A stretch of DNA of 45,912 nucleotides. It comes from Pseudomonadales bacterium (lineage in GTDB: Bacteria; Pseudomonadota; Gammaproteobacteria; Pseudomonadales; Pseudohongiellaceae). The notes below the pieces were generated by a model that was not told the DNA's origin, did not search any database, and worked only from the letters and a program-made list of their open reading frames with translations. Shown here piece after piece: positions 15,525-25,303 of the stretch (positions within the stretch are counted from its first letter, which is position 1; each line of letters begins with the position of its first letter). Location: positions 1 to 45,912 of the forward strand of contig JALRBQ010000100.1 of the NCBI GenBank assembly GCA_023257655.1, read 5' to 3'. The translations under genes were made by a program, and so were the position numbers.

Positions 15525-15879
15525 AGCGGCCGAATTTTGCGTTACTCGTCGCCAGGACGCAATGGTCCGGGCGCGGTCCTGAAGCAATGGAGTCGCCGCC
15601 CGAAAGCACTATTCTGACCGTTCCCGAGCTGCAGTGATCCGGAAACCACCCATTTGTGCCGTAACCGATTTCCCCGGGCTGACGTCTTAATGCTGCCGGC
15701 TGGTCAGGGATTTACGCGGGTGCGGGCTGTTGCAGGGGTAAAATCGTCGAAAATAACTACCTGAAAGTTAAAAAGAATGTGGTTTTTAATTTTCAGGAAG
15801 CATTCTTGTATCAGCCGCCATACCATGCACCCCTACCAAAAAGGCACCACCCCGTTTCTTGCAGTTTGAGGAGAGTCTC
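15525..15879. other. Divergent intergenic region before monooxygenase paralog 3
   Basis: About 350 bases separate the nuclease-fold gene from the plus-strand monooxygenase. Apart from the large inverted repeat at 15760-15797 I see no ORF or RNA gene. It must contain two divergent promoters. Confidence 0.45.
15760..15797. promoter_or_regulatory. 15-bp inverted repeat upstream of monooxygenase paralog 3
   Basis: CCTGAAAGTTAAAAA and TTTTTAATTTTCAGG form arms of 15 bp with a single mismatch and an 8-base spacer, ending 82 bases before the start codon. The AT-rich core and position fit an operator or a promoter-overlapping site. Read as RNA it could also fold into an attenuator-like hairpin. Confidence 0.5.
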
Positions 15880-17601
15880 ATGAGTAAGTTTCAGACCGTA
15901 GCGCGAATACTGGCTACATCCGTGCTCTTCAGTGCCGTTGCACTGCCCGCCGCAGCGGCAGATCGCATCAGCGACTTTTCACTGATTGACCACAATGGCA
16001 AATTTTTCCAGCTCAGCCGCCATGCTGACCAGGACGCAGTCGTCCTGTTCGTGCACGACGACACGCGGGCTGTGCGCAAGGCGATTGAAGACTACGACGC
16101 GGTCGTGGCCCAATTTGCCGATCAGAAGGTCGCCTTCTATATGATCGATGCGAGCGCCGATGGCAGCCGCGCCGAGTTGTCCAAGGTTGCCAGCAAGAAC
16201 GCCCTGACCCTGCCAATCCTGATGGATGACAGCCAGATCGTTTCGGAAGAGCTGGGTCTGACCAAGGCCAGTGAGGTTGTGGTTCTGGATCCAAAGGCGA
16301 AGACAGTCGTCTATCGCGGCGCGATCAATGACACGCTCGAAGAAGGCAGCAAGGCGCGCCGCGCCAGCAAGCCGTACCTCGCCGATGCCTTGACTGACGT
16401 ACTGGCAGGTAACGAAGTTGCTGTCGCCAGCGTTCCAGCCAAGGGTGATGCGATCGCCTTCGCCGGTGCCTCCGCTATCTCTTATGCCAAGGATATCGTG
16501 CCGATTCTGGAAGCGCGTTGCGTGACCTGCCACCAGGAAGGCGGCATCGCCCCGTTTGCCATGAGCAACCACCAGATGGTGCAGGGCTGGTCGCCGATGA
16601 TTCGCGAAGTGCTGTACACCAAGCGCATGCCCCCCGGACAAATCGACAAGCAATACGTCAATGATTTCCACGACGTCAATCACATCACTGTCGCAGAAGC
16701 CCAGACTCTGGTGCACTGGATTGACGACGGCGCCAAGAACACTGACGGTACCGACCCACTGGCTGAGTTCTCTCCGGTTCTGAAGAAGTGGAACTACGGC
16801 GAGCCTGACATGGTCTTGCAGATTCCGGCCCAGCAGATTCCTGCTACCGGTGTACAGGATTACCGCAACCTGCAGGTGCCCCTGAATCTGGATAAGGATG
16901 TATGGGTGAAGGCTGTCGAGTTCGTCCCTGGCGACACCACAGTGCTGCACCACATCATCGCCTTCGCCTACGGACCCAACGGCGTGAGCGAATTCGAAGT
17001 CCTCAATCAGGGCATCGGTCTCGGCGCGTATGCCCCGGGTAATGCCGTGAACACCTATCCTGAAAACTCCGGCTTCCCCTTGAAGGCGGGCGGTGGCTTG
17101 CTGTTGCAGATGCACTACACCACTTCCGGCAAGGAAACCGAAGATGCATCCGAAATCGGCCTGTATCTGTGGGATGAGCCTCCGGCTCGTCAGGTACTGG
17201 GTGGTTCCGCTGCCGATCTGGAAATCAATGTGCCACCCTTCTCCACCAAGGAGATGGTTGCCACCAAGAAATTCCGCAAGGATTCTTACTTGACGATGCT
17301 CGGGCCACACATGCACTACCGTGGTTATGACGCGAACTTCAAGTTGGTCTATCCGGATGGCAAGACAGAAGAAATCCTGAACGTACCGAACTACCAGTTT
17401 AACTGGCAGAAGGTCTATGACTTCAAGGATCCGAAATTTATTCCGGCAGGCACTGAAATGGTATTCACAGGTTCGTTCGACAACACCGAGATGAACCCAT
17501 TCAATCCTGATCCATCCCAAACCTTGTCATGGGGGGAACAAACCTGGCAGGAAATGTTCTTCGGCTTCTTCCGCTATGTGGAAGCAGACGGCAGCGACTA
17601 G
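15880..17601 (+). CDS. Redoxin-cytochrome c-copper type II monooxygenase fusion (PHM-like), paralog 3
   Basis: This 573-residue exported protein has a signal peptide (about 1-26, AAAA before DRISDF), a redoxin-like domain (about 28-150), the haem motif CVTCH at 214-218 and the copper monooxygenase domain. All six copper ligands are present: H357 and H358, H412, H477 and H479, and M559 (WQEMF). Unlike paralogs 1, 2 and 4 it has no cysteine outside the haem motif; both the redoxin Cys and the linker Cys are gone. The start at 15880 has GAGGAG 6 bases upstream; the longer ORF start at 15859 was rejected. It is monocistronic, with a large inverted repeat before it and a strong terminator after it. 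Confidence 0.88.
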   Translation: MSKFQTVARILATSVLFSAVALPAAAADRISDFSLIDHNGKFFQLSRHADQDAVVLFVHDDTRAVRKAIEDYDAVVAQFADQKVAFYMIDASADGSRAELSKVASKNALTLPILMDDSQIVSEELGLTKASEVVVLDPKAKTVVYRGAINDTLEEGSKARRASKPYLADALTDVLAGNEVAVASVPAKGDAIAFAGASAISYAKDIVPILEARCVTCHQEGGIAPFAMSNHQMVQGWSPMIREVLYTKRMPPGQIDKQYVNDFHDVNHITVAEAQTLVHWIDDGAKNTDGTDPLAEFSPVLKKWNYGEPDMVLQIPAQQIPATGVQDYRNLQVPLNLDKDVWVKAVEFVPGDTTVLHHIIAFAYGPNGVSEFEVLNQGIGLGAYAPGNAVNTYPENSGFPLKAGGGLLLQMHYTTSGKETEDASEIGLYLWDEPPARQVLGGSAADLEINVPPFSTKEMVATKKFRKDSYLTMLGPHMHYRGYDANFKLVYPDGKTEEILNVPNYQFNWQKVYDFKDPKFIPAGTEMVFTGSFDNTEMNPFNPDPSQTLSWGEQTWQEMFFGFFRYVEADGSD

Positions 17602-17624
17602 TCCTGACCAGTAGGTTTGTTCAG

Positions 17625-17659
17625 AAACCCGACTACAGGAACGTAGTCGGGTTTTTTTT
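17625..17659 (+). terminator. Rho-independent terminator after monooxygenase paralog 3
   Basis: A 12-bp perfect stem (AAACCCGACTAC / GTAGTCGGGTTT) with a 6-base loop is followed by a run of eight T, beginning 23 bases after the stop codon. Confidence 0.93.
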
Positions 17660-17768
17660 GCGCCGCGAATTTACCAAGCCTCCCATGCGTTCTGCGATCT
17701 CATGACACTCCGGAATTAAGTTGCTAGTATCGGGCTTCCTGAAACCCTTATCCCGCGCCCGGATTCTC

Positions 17769-19415
17769 ATGAAAATTGTTCAGCTGATTGTCGCTTCCCT
17801 GCTCGTCCCCGGCACGCTGTTCGCGGACACAACCCTGATCGTCAACGCCAACGGCTATACGCTCGACAGTGCCCGCAACCTGCAACGGTTCAGTGCTCTG
17901 CAACTGAGTGACGATCGTGTCATGCGCGTGTTTCAGGCTGATGAGACCTTGCCGACCGATGTCGATGCCCGCATCGATGCCGACGGCCGGACATTAATTC
18001 CCGGCCTGATTGACGCCCATGGTCACGTGTTGAGCTACGGACTGAGCCTGCTTCGAGTCGACGTCACGGGCATCACTTCGGAACAGGAAGCCGTTGCCCG
18101 TGTGGTGGCATTCAATGAAGAGAGCAACGGGCAACTCGACTGGATTCAGGGCCGGGGCTGGAATCAGGTGCTGTGGGACAGCAACAGCTTTCCCACAGCT
18201 GCGACGCTCGACGCTGCCGTTGGCGACAAACCCGTGTGGCTGACCCGGGTCGACGGTCATGCCGGTTGGGCCAACAGCGCCGCCATGGCACTGGCTGGCA
18301 TCGATCGCCGCACACCGGACCCTGAAGGTGGCCAGATTATTCGTGATGACGACGGTGATCCCACTGGCGTCTTCGTCGACAACGCGATGGCCCTGGTGCG
18401 ATCCCAGATTCCGGAGTCAAGCCAGGAGGAGTTGCAGTTCGCACTGCGCACCTCCATGGAAAAACTCGCGACATTCGGACTCACCAGTGTGCACGACGCC
18501 GGCATTGGCAGCGATGTGGTCGCCGCCTATCGGCAGCTTCTGCGCACCGGCCCCTTACCCATTCGGGTGTACGCGATGATTGCCGCCTCAGACAGCCTGT
18601 ATGAACAGATCCTGGCGAACGGACATTATCGCGATGCGGACGATACCTTCATCATTCGCAGCGTGAAGATCGTGGCCGATGGCGCATTGGGCAGTCGCGG
18701 TGCGGCGCTTGTCGATGACTATTCTGACTTCCCCGGTCATCGCGGCCTGTTGCTGGAAAATCCTGAACGCCTCGAATACTTCATGCGTGCCGCCATGAAC
18801 GCTGGCTTCCAGGTCAATACCCACGCCATCGGCGATGATGCCAACCGAATCGTTCTCGACAACTACGAATTGCTTATCAATGAGACCGGATCGCGGGCGC
18901 AACGCCACCGCGTCGAACACGCTCAGGTACTGCGTTATGAGGACATCGCGCGGTTTACCGAGCTGGGCGTAATTCCTTCCATGCAGGCGACACACGCTAC
19001 CAGCGACAAGAACATGGCGCAGGACCGGCTGGGCGAGGTGCGCATTCAAGGCGCCTATGCCTGGCGCAAACTGATGGACGCCGGCGCACTGATCGCGAAC
19101 GGGTCTGACTTTCCGGTAGAGTCACCGAATCCCTTCTTCGGGCTTCACGCCTCTGTCACGCGGCAGGATCATGAGAATGAACCTGTTGGCGGCTGGTTTC
19201 CTGAGGAACGGATGACGATGGAAGAAGCCTTTGCCAGTTTCACCATCAACGCCGCCTACGCAGCCCACCAGGAAAGCCTGCTCGGTACGCTGGAGCCCGG
19301 CAAGAAAGCCGACTTTATCCTGCTGGATCGCGACATCTTCGCCGTTGACCCCAGCGAACTGTGGCAAACCCAGGTACTGCAAACCTGGGTCAATGGTCGC
19401 CGAATAAGCCCTTAG
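17769..19415 (+). CDS. Exported amidohydrolase family 3 (YtcJ/NfdA-like)
   Basis: This 548-residue metal-dependent hydrolase has a signal peptide (MKIVQLIVASLLVPGTLFA). The TIM-barrel motifs are DAHGH (metal HxH), VDGHAGWANS, the strand SVKIVADGALGSRG, NTHAIGDDAN, RHRVEHAQ and NGSDFPVE with the catalytic Asp, then a C-terminal composite beta domain ending GKKADFILLDRD. Relatives include N-substituted formamide deformylase and other C-N hydrolases of the amidohydrolase superfamily; the substrate here is unknown. The upstream TTG start at 17721 was rejected because the ATG at 17769 begins a perfect signal peptide. It leads a run of exported hydrolases, with only 27 bases to the acylase gene, so an operon is likely. 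Confidence 0.87.
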   Translation: MKIVQLIVASLLVPGTLFADTTLIVNANGYTLDSARNLQRFSALQLSDDRVMRVFQADETLPTDVDARIDADGRTLIPGLIDAHGHVLSYGLSLLRVDVTGITSEQEAVARVVAFNEESNGQLDWIQGRGWNQVLWDSNSFPTAATLDAAVGDKPVWLTRVDGHAGWANSAAMALAGIDRRTPDPEGGQIIRDDDGDPTGVFVDNAMALVRSQIPESSQEELQFALRTSMEKLATFGLTSVHDAGIGSDVVAAYRQLLRTGPLPIRVYAMIAASDSLYEQILANGHYRDADDTFIIRSVKIVADGALGSRGAALVDDYSDFPGHRGLLLENPERLEYFMRAAMNAGFQVNTHAIGDDANRIVLDNYELLINETGSRAQRHRVEHAQVLRYEDIARFTELGVIPSMQATHATSDKNMAQDRLGEVRIQGAYAWRKLMDAGALIANGSDFPVESPNPFFGLHASVTRQDHENEPVGGWFPEERMTMEEAFASFTINAAYAAHQESLLGTLEPGKKADFILLDRDIFAVDPSELWQTQVLQTWVNGRRISP

Positions 19416-19442
19416 ATCCCGAACCCTTCACAGGAGCAGGTC

Positions 19443-21674
19443 ATGCAGAAAATTGCCTTCCTCACGACGCTCATCTGGTTGACGCTCTCGGCCTGCTCCC
19501 CATCGACTGAACCACCAACCGCGGTTTCGGTGATGCCGAATCCCATCATCGTTGCACCCTCACAGGGGGACATCGATCGCTGGCAGCGGCGAGCGGCCAA
19601 TGTCACGATCAAACGAGACACCTGGGGCATTGCTCACATCTATGGCAAGACGGACGCGGACACCGTGTTTGGCACCTTGTTCGCCCAGGCCGAGGATGAC
19701 TTCAATCGCGTGGAAACAAACTACATCAACGCCATGGGTCGTCTCGCCGAAGCCGAAGGCGCCCAGGAATTGTTCCGCGATCTGCGCATGAAATTGTTCA
19801 TCGACCCGGCCGCATTACAGGTACAGTACGCCGCGAGTCCGGCTTGGCTGCGTGAGCTCATGGACGCGTTTGCCGATGGCTTGAACTACTACCTCTACAC
19901 TCATCCTGAAATTACACCCCGCGTGATACACCGCTTCGAACCGTGGATGGCGCTCAGCTTTACCGAAGGCAGCATCGGTGGCGACATCGAACAGATCAAC
20001 CTGAGGAATCTTCAGGCTTTTTACGGGGGCAATGAGCTGGTTGCGCAGCGTGATTCCGTGTTCGACGGAGAACCACGCGGTTCCAATGGCTTCGCCATCG
20101 CGCCACAAAATACGCAAAACGGCAAGGCACTATTGCTGATCAATCCACACACCTCTTTTTTCTTCCGGTCTGAGTTGCACATGGTGAGCGAGGAAGGACT
20201 CAACGCTTACGGCGCCGTAACGTGGGGTCAGTTCTTCATCTATCAGGGTTTCAATGAGCATACCGGCTGGATGCACACCTCATCACGCGCCGATGCGATA
20301 GATGAGTATCTTGAATCCATCGTTCAGCACGAGGACGGCTACTACTATCGTTACGACAATACCGAACGCCAACTCAGGGAGACCAGAATTACATTACCCT
20401 ACAAGGATGGTGATGAACTTAAGGACCGAGAGTTTACGGTGTATCACAGCCATCATGGTCCGGTTATTCGCGAACAAGATGGCAAATGGGTAAGCATCAG
20501 TCTCATGCAGGAACCGATCAAGGCGCTCACACAATCCTACACGCGCACGAAGGCGAATAACCACGCTGAGTTTCGTGCCACCATGGATCTGCAGACCAAT
20601 TCTTCCAACAACACGGTTTACGCCGATGCCGACGGCAACATCGCCTACTATCACGGCAATTTTATTCCGCGTCGCAATCCCAACTTCGACTGGAATGCTC
20701 CGCTCGACGGCAGTACTTCCGCTACTGAATGGCAGGGCCTGCATCCTGTGGATGAAACTATCACCCTTTTCAACCCGCCTAACGGTTGGATTCAAAACAC
20801 GAACAACTGGCCATTCTCCGCGGCAGGCCCAAATAGTCCTCGCCAACAGGACTACCCGCGTTATATGGCAAACAATCCCGAGAATCCGCGCGGAATTCAC
20901 GCGGTGAAAGTTTTGCAGGACAAGACTGATTTCACCATAGACAGTTTGATAGAAGCGGCCTATGACCCATTGCTGACCGCTTTCGATGACCTGATTCCAA
21001 GTTTGTTGCTGACCACGGCTGTCGATCGGCGCGCCCCGACCGAAGTGTCGATCAGTTCCGAGACGCTTGAATACATCGACCTGCTCCGTGGTTGGGACCA
21101 CACCTGGTCGCTGGACTCAACGGCCACGACTCTCGCGGTCTACTGGGCCCAAAACCTGATGGATGACGTGCGTGAACAGGCCAGTGCTGCGGGTGTCGAT
21201 ATTTACGACTACATGGCGAGATCCAGCACGACGGCACAGAAGCTCGGCGCGCTGCGTGCGGCGGCCGAGCGCCTCGAGGCAGACTTCGGCAGCTGGCAGG
21301 TACCCTGGGGAGAGATTAACCGGTACCAGCGTCTCAATGGCGATATTGAACAGCAATTCGATGACAGCGCGCCCAGCATACCCGTCGCCTTCGCCTCCTC
21401 CCGCTGGGGCTCACTCGCCTCATTCGGCAGTCGGACCTACCCGGGCACAAAGCGCATGTACGGCACCAGTGGCAACAGTTTTGTCGCGGTCGTGGAATTC
21501 GGTGAACGATTGCGGGCCAAGGCTATCACGGTGGGCGGCCTGAACAATGTCCCGGGCTCACGCCACTTCGATGATCAGGCACAGATGTATGCCAGTGGCG
21601 AGTTTCGCGACGTACTGTTCTATCCCGCAGACATCGACGCGAATCTGGAACGCAGTTACACGCCGGGGAATTAG
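19443..21674 (+). CDS. Penicillin acylase family lipoprotein (N-acyl amide hydrolase)
   Basis: This 743-residue Ntn-hydrolase precursor has a lipoprotein signal (lipobox LSAC, C18). The alpha-chain motifs IKRDTWGIAHIYG and GTLFAQAEDDFNRVE are followed by the predicted autocatalytic junction PRG|SNGFAIAP. S214 would become the N-terminal nucleophile of the beta chain. Downstream NPHTSFFFRSELH and ADADGNIAYYHGNF are also family hallmarks. Family members cleave acyl amides such as penicillins, acyl-homoserine lactones or aculeacin. Lipid anchoring suggests display at the cell surface or in the periplasm. AGGAG precedes the ATG, and the gene probably shares a transcript with the upstream amidohydrolase. 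It converges on ggt. Confidence 0.9.
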   Translation: MQKIAFLTTLIWLTLSACSPSTEPPTAVSVMPNPIIVAPSQGDIDRWQRRAANVTIKRDTWGIAHIYGKTDADTVFGTLFAQAEDDFNRVETNYINAMGRLAEAEGAQELFRDLRMKLFIDPAALQVQYAASPAWLRELMDAFADGLNYYLYTHPEITPRVIHRFEPWMALSFTEGSIGGDIEQINLRNLQAFYGGNELVAQRDSVFDGEPRGSNGFAIAPQNTQNGKALLLINPHTSFFFRSELHMVSEEGLNAYGAVTWGQFFIYQGFNEHTGWMHTSSRADAIDEYLESIVQHEDGYYYRYDNTERQLRETRITLPYKDGDELKDREFTVYHSHHGPVIREQDGKWVSISLMQEPIKALTQSYTRTKANNHAEFRATMDLQTNSSNNTVYADADGNIAYYHGNFIPRRNPNFDWNAPLDGSTSATEWQGLHPVDETITLFNPPNGWIQNTNNWPFSAAGPNSPRQQDYPRYMANNPENPRGIHAVKVLQDKTDFTIDSLIEAAYDPLLTAFDDLIPSLLLTTAVDRRAPTEVSISSETLEYIDLLRGWDHTWSLDSTATTLAVYWAQNLMDDVREQASAAGVDIYDYMARSSTTAQKLGALRAAAERLEADFGSWQVPWGEINRYQRLNGDIEQQFDDSAPSIPVAFASSRWGSLASFGSRTYPGTKRMYGTSGNSFVAVVEFGERLRAKAITVGGLNNVPGSRHFDDQAQMYASGEFRDVLFYPADIDANLERSYTPGN

Positions 21675-21717
21675 GCTCGCCACCGCCTGCAGTGACGAGC
21701 AGAAGTGCGGCTAATGG

Positions 21718-23424
21718 CTAGTAGCCAACCGCCGCCGCATCCCCGCTGCGCGAGTCTGCAGCGCCTAGGAAGAGACCGGCATCGCGGTCATAGAATACCC
21801 CCATCGCCGAGCCCTGGGATCCCCGCACGCGGGTCTCGTGTCCCATCGCCTCGTACAGACGCAGGGTGTCGATCGACACGGCATTGTCCTCGATGCTGGT
21901 GACATCGGGCAGCCACTGATGGTGAATGCGACCTGCCTCAACCGACTCCGCGATATTGAAGCCGTGATCGATGACATTCAGGATGAGCTGCAGAGTGGTA
22001 TTAATGATCGTGCGACCACCAGGGCTGCCGACGGCAAAAACGGGCTTGCCATTCTGGGCAACGATCGTCGGTGACATGCTGGACAGCATGCGCTTCTCGG
22101 GAGCGACCAGATTCGGAGCCGTCCCGATCTGACCATAATTATTGGTGACACCCGGCACCGGGTTGAAATCTCCCATCTCGTTATTGAGAAGATAACCACC
22201 GCCATCGACGACGATCGCCGAACCATAGCTGTATTCGAGGGTATACGTCATCGAGACCATATTGCCGTCCTTGTCGACAATCGACAGGTGGGTAGTCTCT
22301 TCACTCTCATAGATATTCGCGAATTCTTCAGGGCTGCTGACGGAGGCCTTGTCCATGTCGATGGAGGCGCGCAGTTTTGCCGCGTAATCCTTGTCCATCA
22401 GGCGCTCGAGAGGCATGCCTTCATTGAAATCCGGATCGCCCAGATGTTCGGCGCGATCGGCATAGGCGCGACGCATCGCCTCGGTCATCAGGTGCAGGGT
22501 CTGGGCTGAATTGTGGCCCATCGCGTGCAGGTCGTAGCCTTCCAGGATATTGAGCATCTCGACGATGGCGACGCCACCGGAGCTGGGCGGGGGCATGCTG
22601 ACGATGTCATAGCCTCGATAGGTGCCACGAATCGGCGCGCGCTCGATTGCCTCGTATTTCGCGAGGTCTTCTTCGGTAATGATGCCGCCGCTGTCACGCA
22701 TGAAGTCGGCCAGGCGCTTGGCATTTTCACCTTTATAGAAGCCGTCCTTGCCCTGTTGCTGGATCAGTTCCAGTGTGTGAGCGAGATCGGCTTGTACCCA
22801 GGTGTCGCCCAATTCGTACAGCGATCCATCGGCACGGGCGAAAGTGCGGACCGAGGCTGGATATTCCTTGAAGCGAGACATGCTTGACGCGAAACCGGAT
22901 TGCAACGCATAGGTAATGGGAATGCCTTCTCTTGCCATACGCACCGCAGGTGCGACGAGATCGGCCCACGGCAATACGCCGAGTTCCTGGTGCGCCTTGT
23001 ACAGACCGGCGACGGTTCCCGGAACGCCAACGGCGAGAATGCCCGCGTGATTGGAGTTGTTGACGATGCGACCGTCCAGGCCCAGATACATGGTTTCTGT
23101 TGCGGCCAGCGGGGCTTTCTCTCGGAAGTCGAAGGTGGTGGCGTGACCATCAGCGCCGTGATACACCATGAAGCCACCGCCACCGATATTACCGGCGGAT
23201 GGCCAGGTGACGGCCAGGGCAAAGGCCGTTGCGACGGCGGCATCGACCGCATTACCACCCTGTTTCAGCGCCTCGACACCTGCCTCGGATGCCAGCCGTG
23301 ACACGCTGGCAACGATGCCATGTTTAACCCGTAAGGGAGTCCTTCCGCCTTCTGCGAAGACAGACGAGAGCAGCAACAAGCTAATGAAGAGCGCGATAAG
23401 CTTTGCAAATCGAAGGTGACCCAT
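21718..23424 (-). CDS. ggt: Gamma-glutamyltransferase
   Basis: This 568-residue periplasmic Ntn-hydrolase transfers or hydrolyses gamma-glutamyl groups, for example from glutathione. A signal peptide (about 1-24, LLLLSSVFAEGG) is followed by EALKQGGNAVDAAVATAFALAV-type sequence, GGGGFMVYH, the REKAP Arg for glutamate binding, and PPPSSGG. The autocatalytic nucleophile is T377 in EETTHLSIVDKDG, with YGS and GSPGGRTI for the oxyanion and substrate site further on. The ORF opens 39 codons upstream, but the Met at 23424 gives a proper signal peptide. It is divergent from the dipeptidase gene and convergent with the acylase. Confidence 0.94.
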   Translation of the reverse strand: MGHLRFAKLIALFISLLLLSSVFAEGGRTPLRVKHGIVASVSRLASEAGVEALKQGGNAVDAAVATAFALAVTWPSAGNIGGGGFMVYHGADGHATTFDFREKAPLAATETMYLGLDGRIVNNSNHAGILAVGVPGTVAGLYKAHQELGVLPWADLVAPAVRMAREGIPITYALQSGFASSMSRFKEYPASVRTFARADGSLYELGDTWVQADLAHTLELIQQQGKDGFYKGENAKRLADFMRDSGGIITEEDLAKYEAIERAPIRGTYRGYDIVSMPPPSSGGVAIVEMLNILEGYDLHAMGHNSAQTLHLMTEAMRRAYADRAEHLGDPDFNEGMPLERLMDKDYAAKLRASIDMDKASVSSPEEFANIYESEETTHLSIVDKDGNMVSMTYTLEYSYGSAIVVDGGGYLLNNEMGDFNPVPGVTNNYGQIGTAPNLVAPEKRMLSSMSPTIVAQNGKPVFAVGSPGGRTIINTTLQLILNVIDHGFNIAESVEAGRIHHQWLPDVTSIEDNAVSIDTLRLYEAMGHETRVRGSQGSAMGVFYDRDAGLFLGAADSRSGDAAAVGY

Positions 23425-23848
23425 TTTGAATCTCACACGTATTTTCTGGACTGGATTGGTGCAAACCGAAGGTGAATTCCCGCTTGCGGGAAACTCGCGG
23501 GAACAGGGTGCATAGTATGCTACTGCGGCCCCGTGAGGCAAACCCGTGATGGCGCCGCACTATGACCGGCGCCTGCACCTGGGACTCGCGCTGGACGGCG
23601 GCAAGGTACGGTTATTGCTAGTACGCTTGGTGCTCAGGAGTTGCAACAGGAGCATGCCGCACCGAATTCGCCGAGGCACGCGGTGAATATTTACCTGCTG
23701 CCGTTGAATTCTCGGGCTCCTGTGCTAACGTGATCGGCATGCACGATAACCGCGATGATCCGGATCTGTGCGTGACCGCGCGGAGCATGTGACCATCCTG
23801 AATTGCGTAGCTCAATTACCCTTTTTCCTGATCAAAAGAAGATTTTCT
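23425..23848. other. Divergent promoter region between ggt and dipeptidase genes
   Basis: This region of about 424 bases has no supported ORF. It contains a 7-bp inverted repeat GGCGCCG / CGGCGCC (23551-23557 and 23567-23573) that could be an operator or a 5' hairpin, and otherwise presumably the two divergent promoters. Minor ORFs on both strands lack ribosome-binding sites and recognisable sequence. Confidence 0.4.
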
Positions 23849-25216
23849 ATGAAGATGCAGACCCAAGCCAAGATGTTGACCCTGTTACTCGGCACATTGA
23901 TGTTAGTTGCCTGTGGCGAGAGCCCCGAACCGGCAACGACGATGCCCGCCAGTGCTCCGGCACCGGCTAGCGAGCGGGTGGAGAGTGAGGCGGAACTCGT
24001 TGCCCGGGCCCGCGGTATTCATGAGCGTGTCATCACACTGGACACCCATGACGACATCGACACCAGCAACTTCACCGCGACAACGAATTACACGATGGAC
24101 CTCGATACACAGGTTAACCTGCCGAAGATGGTTGCGGGTGGGCTCGATGTCACCTGGCAGATTGTTTACACCGGCCAGGGTCCACTGGATGCCGACGGCT
24201 ATGCGGCCGCCTACGCCAATGCTATCGACAAGTTCGATGCCATTCATCGGTTGGCGGAGGAAATTGCGCCGGACCAGATCGAACTCGCCTACAACTCCGC
24301 CGATGTCAGACGCATTGCTGCGACCGGCAAGAAAGTGTCTATGATCGGCGTCGAGAATGCCTATCCGGTTGGCCTCGATATCAGCAATATTCGGGATTTT
24401 CAGGCTCGCGGTGGACGCTACATGTCGCTGGCTCACAATGGCCACAGCCAGTTCGCGGATTCCAACACCGGTGAGCGTGACGGCGTGTGGCTCCATAATG
24501 GACTGAGTGATCTCGGCCGTCTGGCTGTCGCCGAGTTGAACCAGTGGGGCGTGATGATTGACCTGTCACACCCTTCCAAGGCGGCGAACCTGCAAGTACT
24601 CGAGCTGACCCGAGCGCCTGTCATCGCTTCGCACTCGTCGGCGCGTGCCTTGAGTGACCATCCCCGCAACCTCGACGACGAACAACTCCTGCGCATCCGT
24701 GACAATGGCGGTGTTGTGCAGACCGTGGCCTTTGGTGGTTACCTGAACGTCGACAAAGCGGCCCGTCATCAGGAGGCGCTGAATGCGCTGCGCTCAAGCA
24801 TTGCTGCCGACCTCGGTTACGACGTGCTGAGTTTCCCCGAGATCAACGCGCTGGACGCGACCGCCCGCAGCGAGTACCAGAACCATATGAGCGAGATCGA
24901 TGCCTTGATGGCACCACGGATCGAAGCCGAAGTGAATGCAATTGCGCCGCCGGTTGATGTATCCGATTTCGTGAATCACATCGATTATCTGGTAAATCTC
25001 ATTGGCATCGACCACGTCGGAATCAGTTCCGACTTTGACGGTGGCGGTGGCATTGAAGGCTGGAATGATGCTTCGGAGACGTTCAATGTCACGCTGGAAC
25101 TGGTGCGACGTGGTTACTCGGAGGAGCAGATCGGCATGCTCTGGAGTGGCAATCTGTTGCGGGTCCTGGACGAAGTACAGGCCATTGCGGTCGAGATTCA
25201 GGCTGGCCAGCCCTAA
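23849..25216 (+). CDS. Membrane dipeptidase (peptidase M19) lipoprotein
   Basis: This 455-residue renal-dipeptidase-type enzyme cleaves dipeptides, including those with a D-residue or dehydro residue at the second position in characterised members. It has a lipobox LVAC (C22) and a low-complexity Ala/Pro linker (about 23-42). The binuclear zinc site is complete by motif: H67 and D69 (THDD), E169 (GVENA), H241 (DLSHPS) and H262 (ASHSS), with SSDFDGGGG near the end. I start at the ATG at 23849; the ORF extends further upstream without a signal sequence. The cupin gene follows after 87 bases on the same strand. Confidence 0.92.
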   Translation: MKMQTQAKMLTLLLGTLMLVACGESPEPATTMPASAPAPASERVESEAELVARARGIHERVITLDTHDDIDTSNFTATTNYTMDLDTQVNLPKMVAGGLDVTWQIVYTGQGPLDADGYAAAYANAIDKFDAIHRLAEEIAPDQIELAYNSADVRRIAATGKKVSMIGVENAYPVGLDISNIRDFQARGGRYMSLAHNGHSQFADSNTGERDGVWLHNGLSDLGRLAVAELNQWGVMIDLSHPSKAANLQVLELTRAPVIASHSSARALSDHPRNLDDEQLLRIRDNGGVVQTVAFGGYLNVDKAARHQEALNALRSSIAADLGYDVLSFPEINALDATARSEYQNHMSEIDALMAPRIEAEVNAIAPPVDVSDFVNHIDYLVNLIGIDHVGISSDFDGGGGIEGWNDASETFNVTLELVRRGYSEEQIGMLWSGNLLRVLDEVQAIAVEIQAGQP

Positions 25217-25303
25217 TCTCATTTGAGCTCGAATTGATCTGAAATAAACCGGCGCAAGGCACGAAGTATTAATCTTTACCCAATAACAAGAACAGGTAAC
25301 TTT

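Noticed and set aside
15979..17520. 513-codon open frame on the minus strand
   Set aside because: It is the antisense shadow of monooxygenase paralog 3, whose motifs and signal peptide prove the plus strand. The shadow encodes no recognisable domain.
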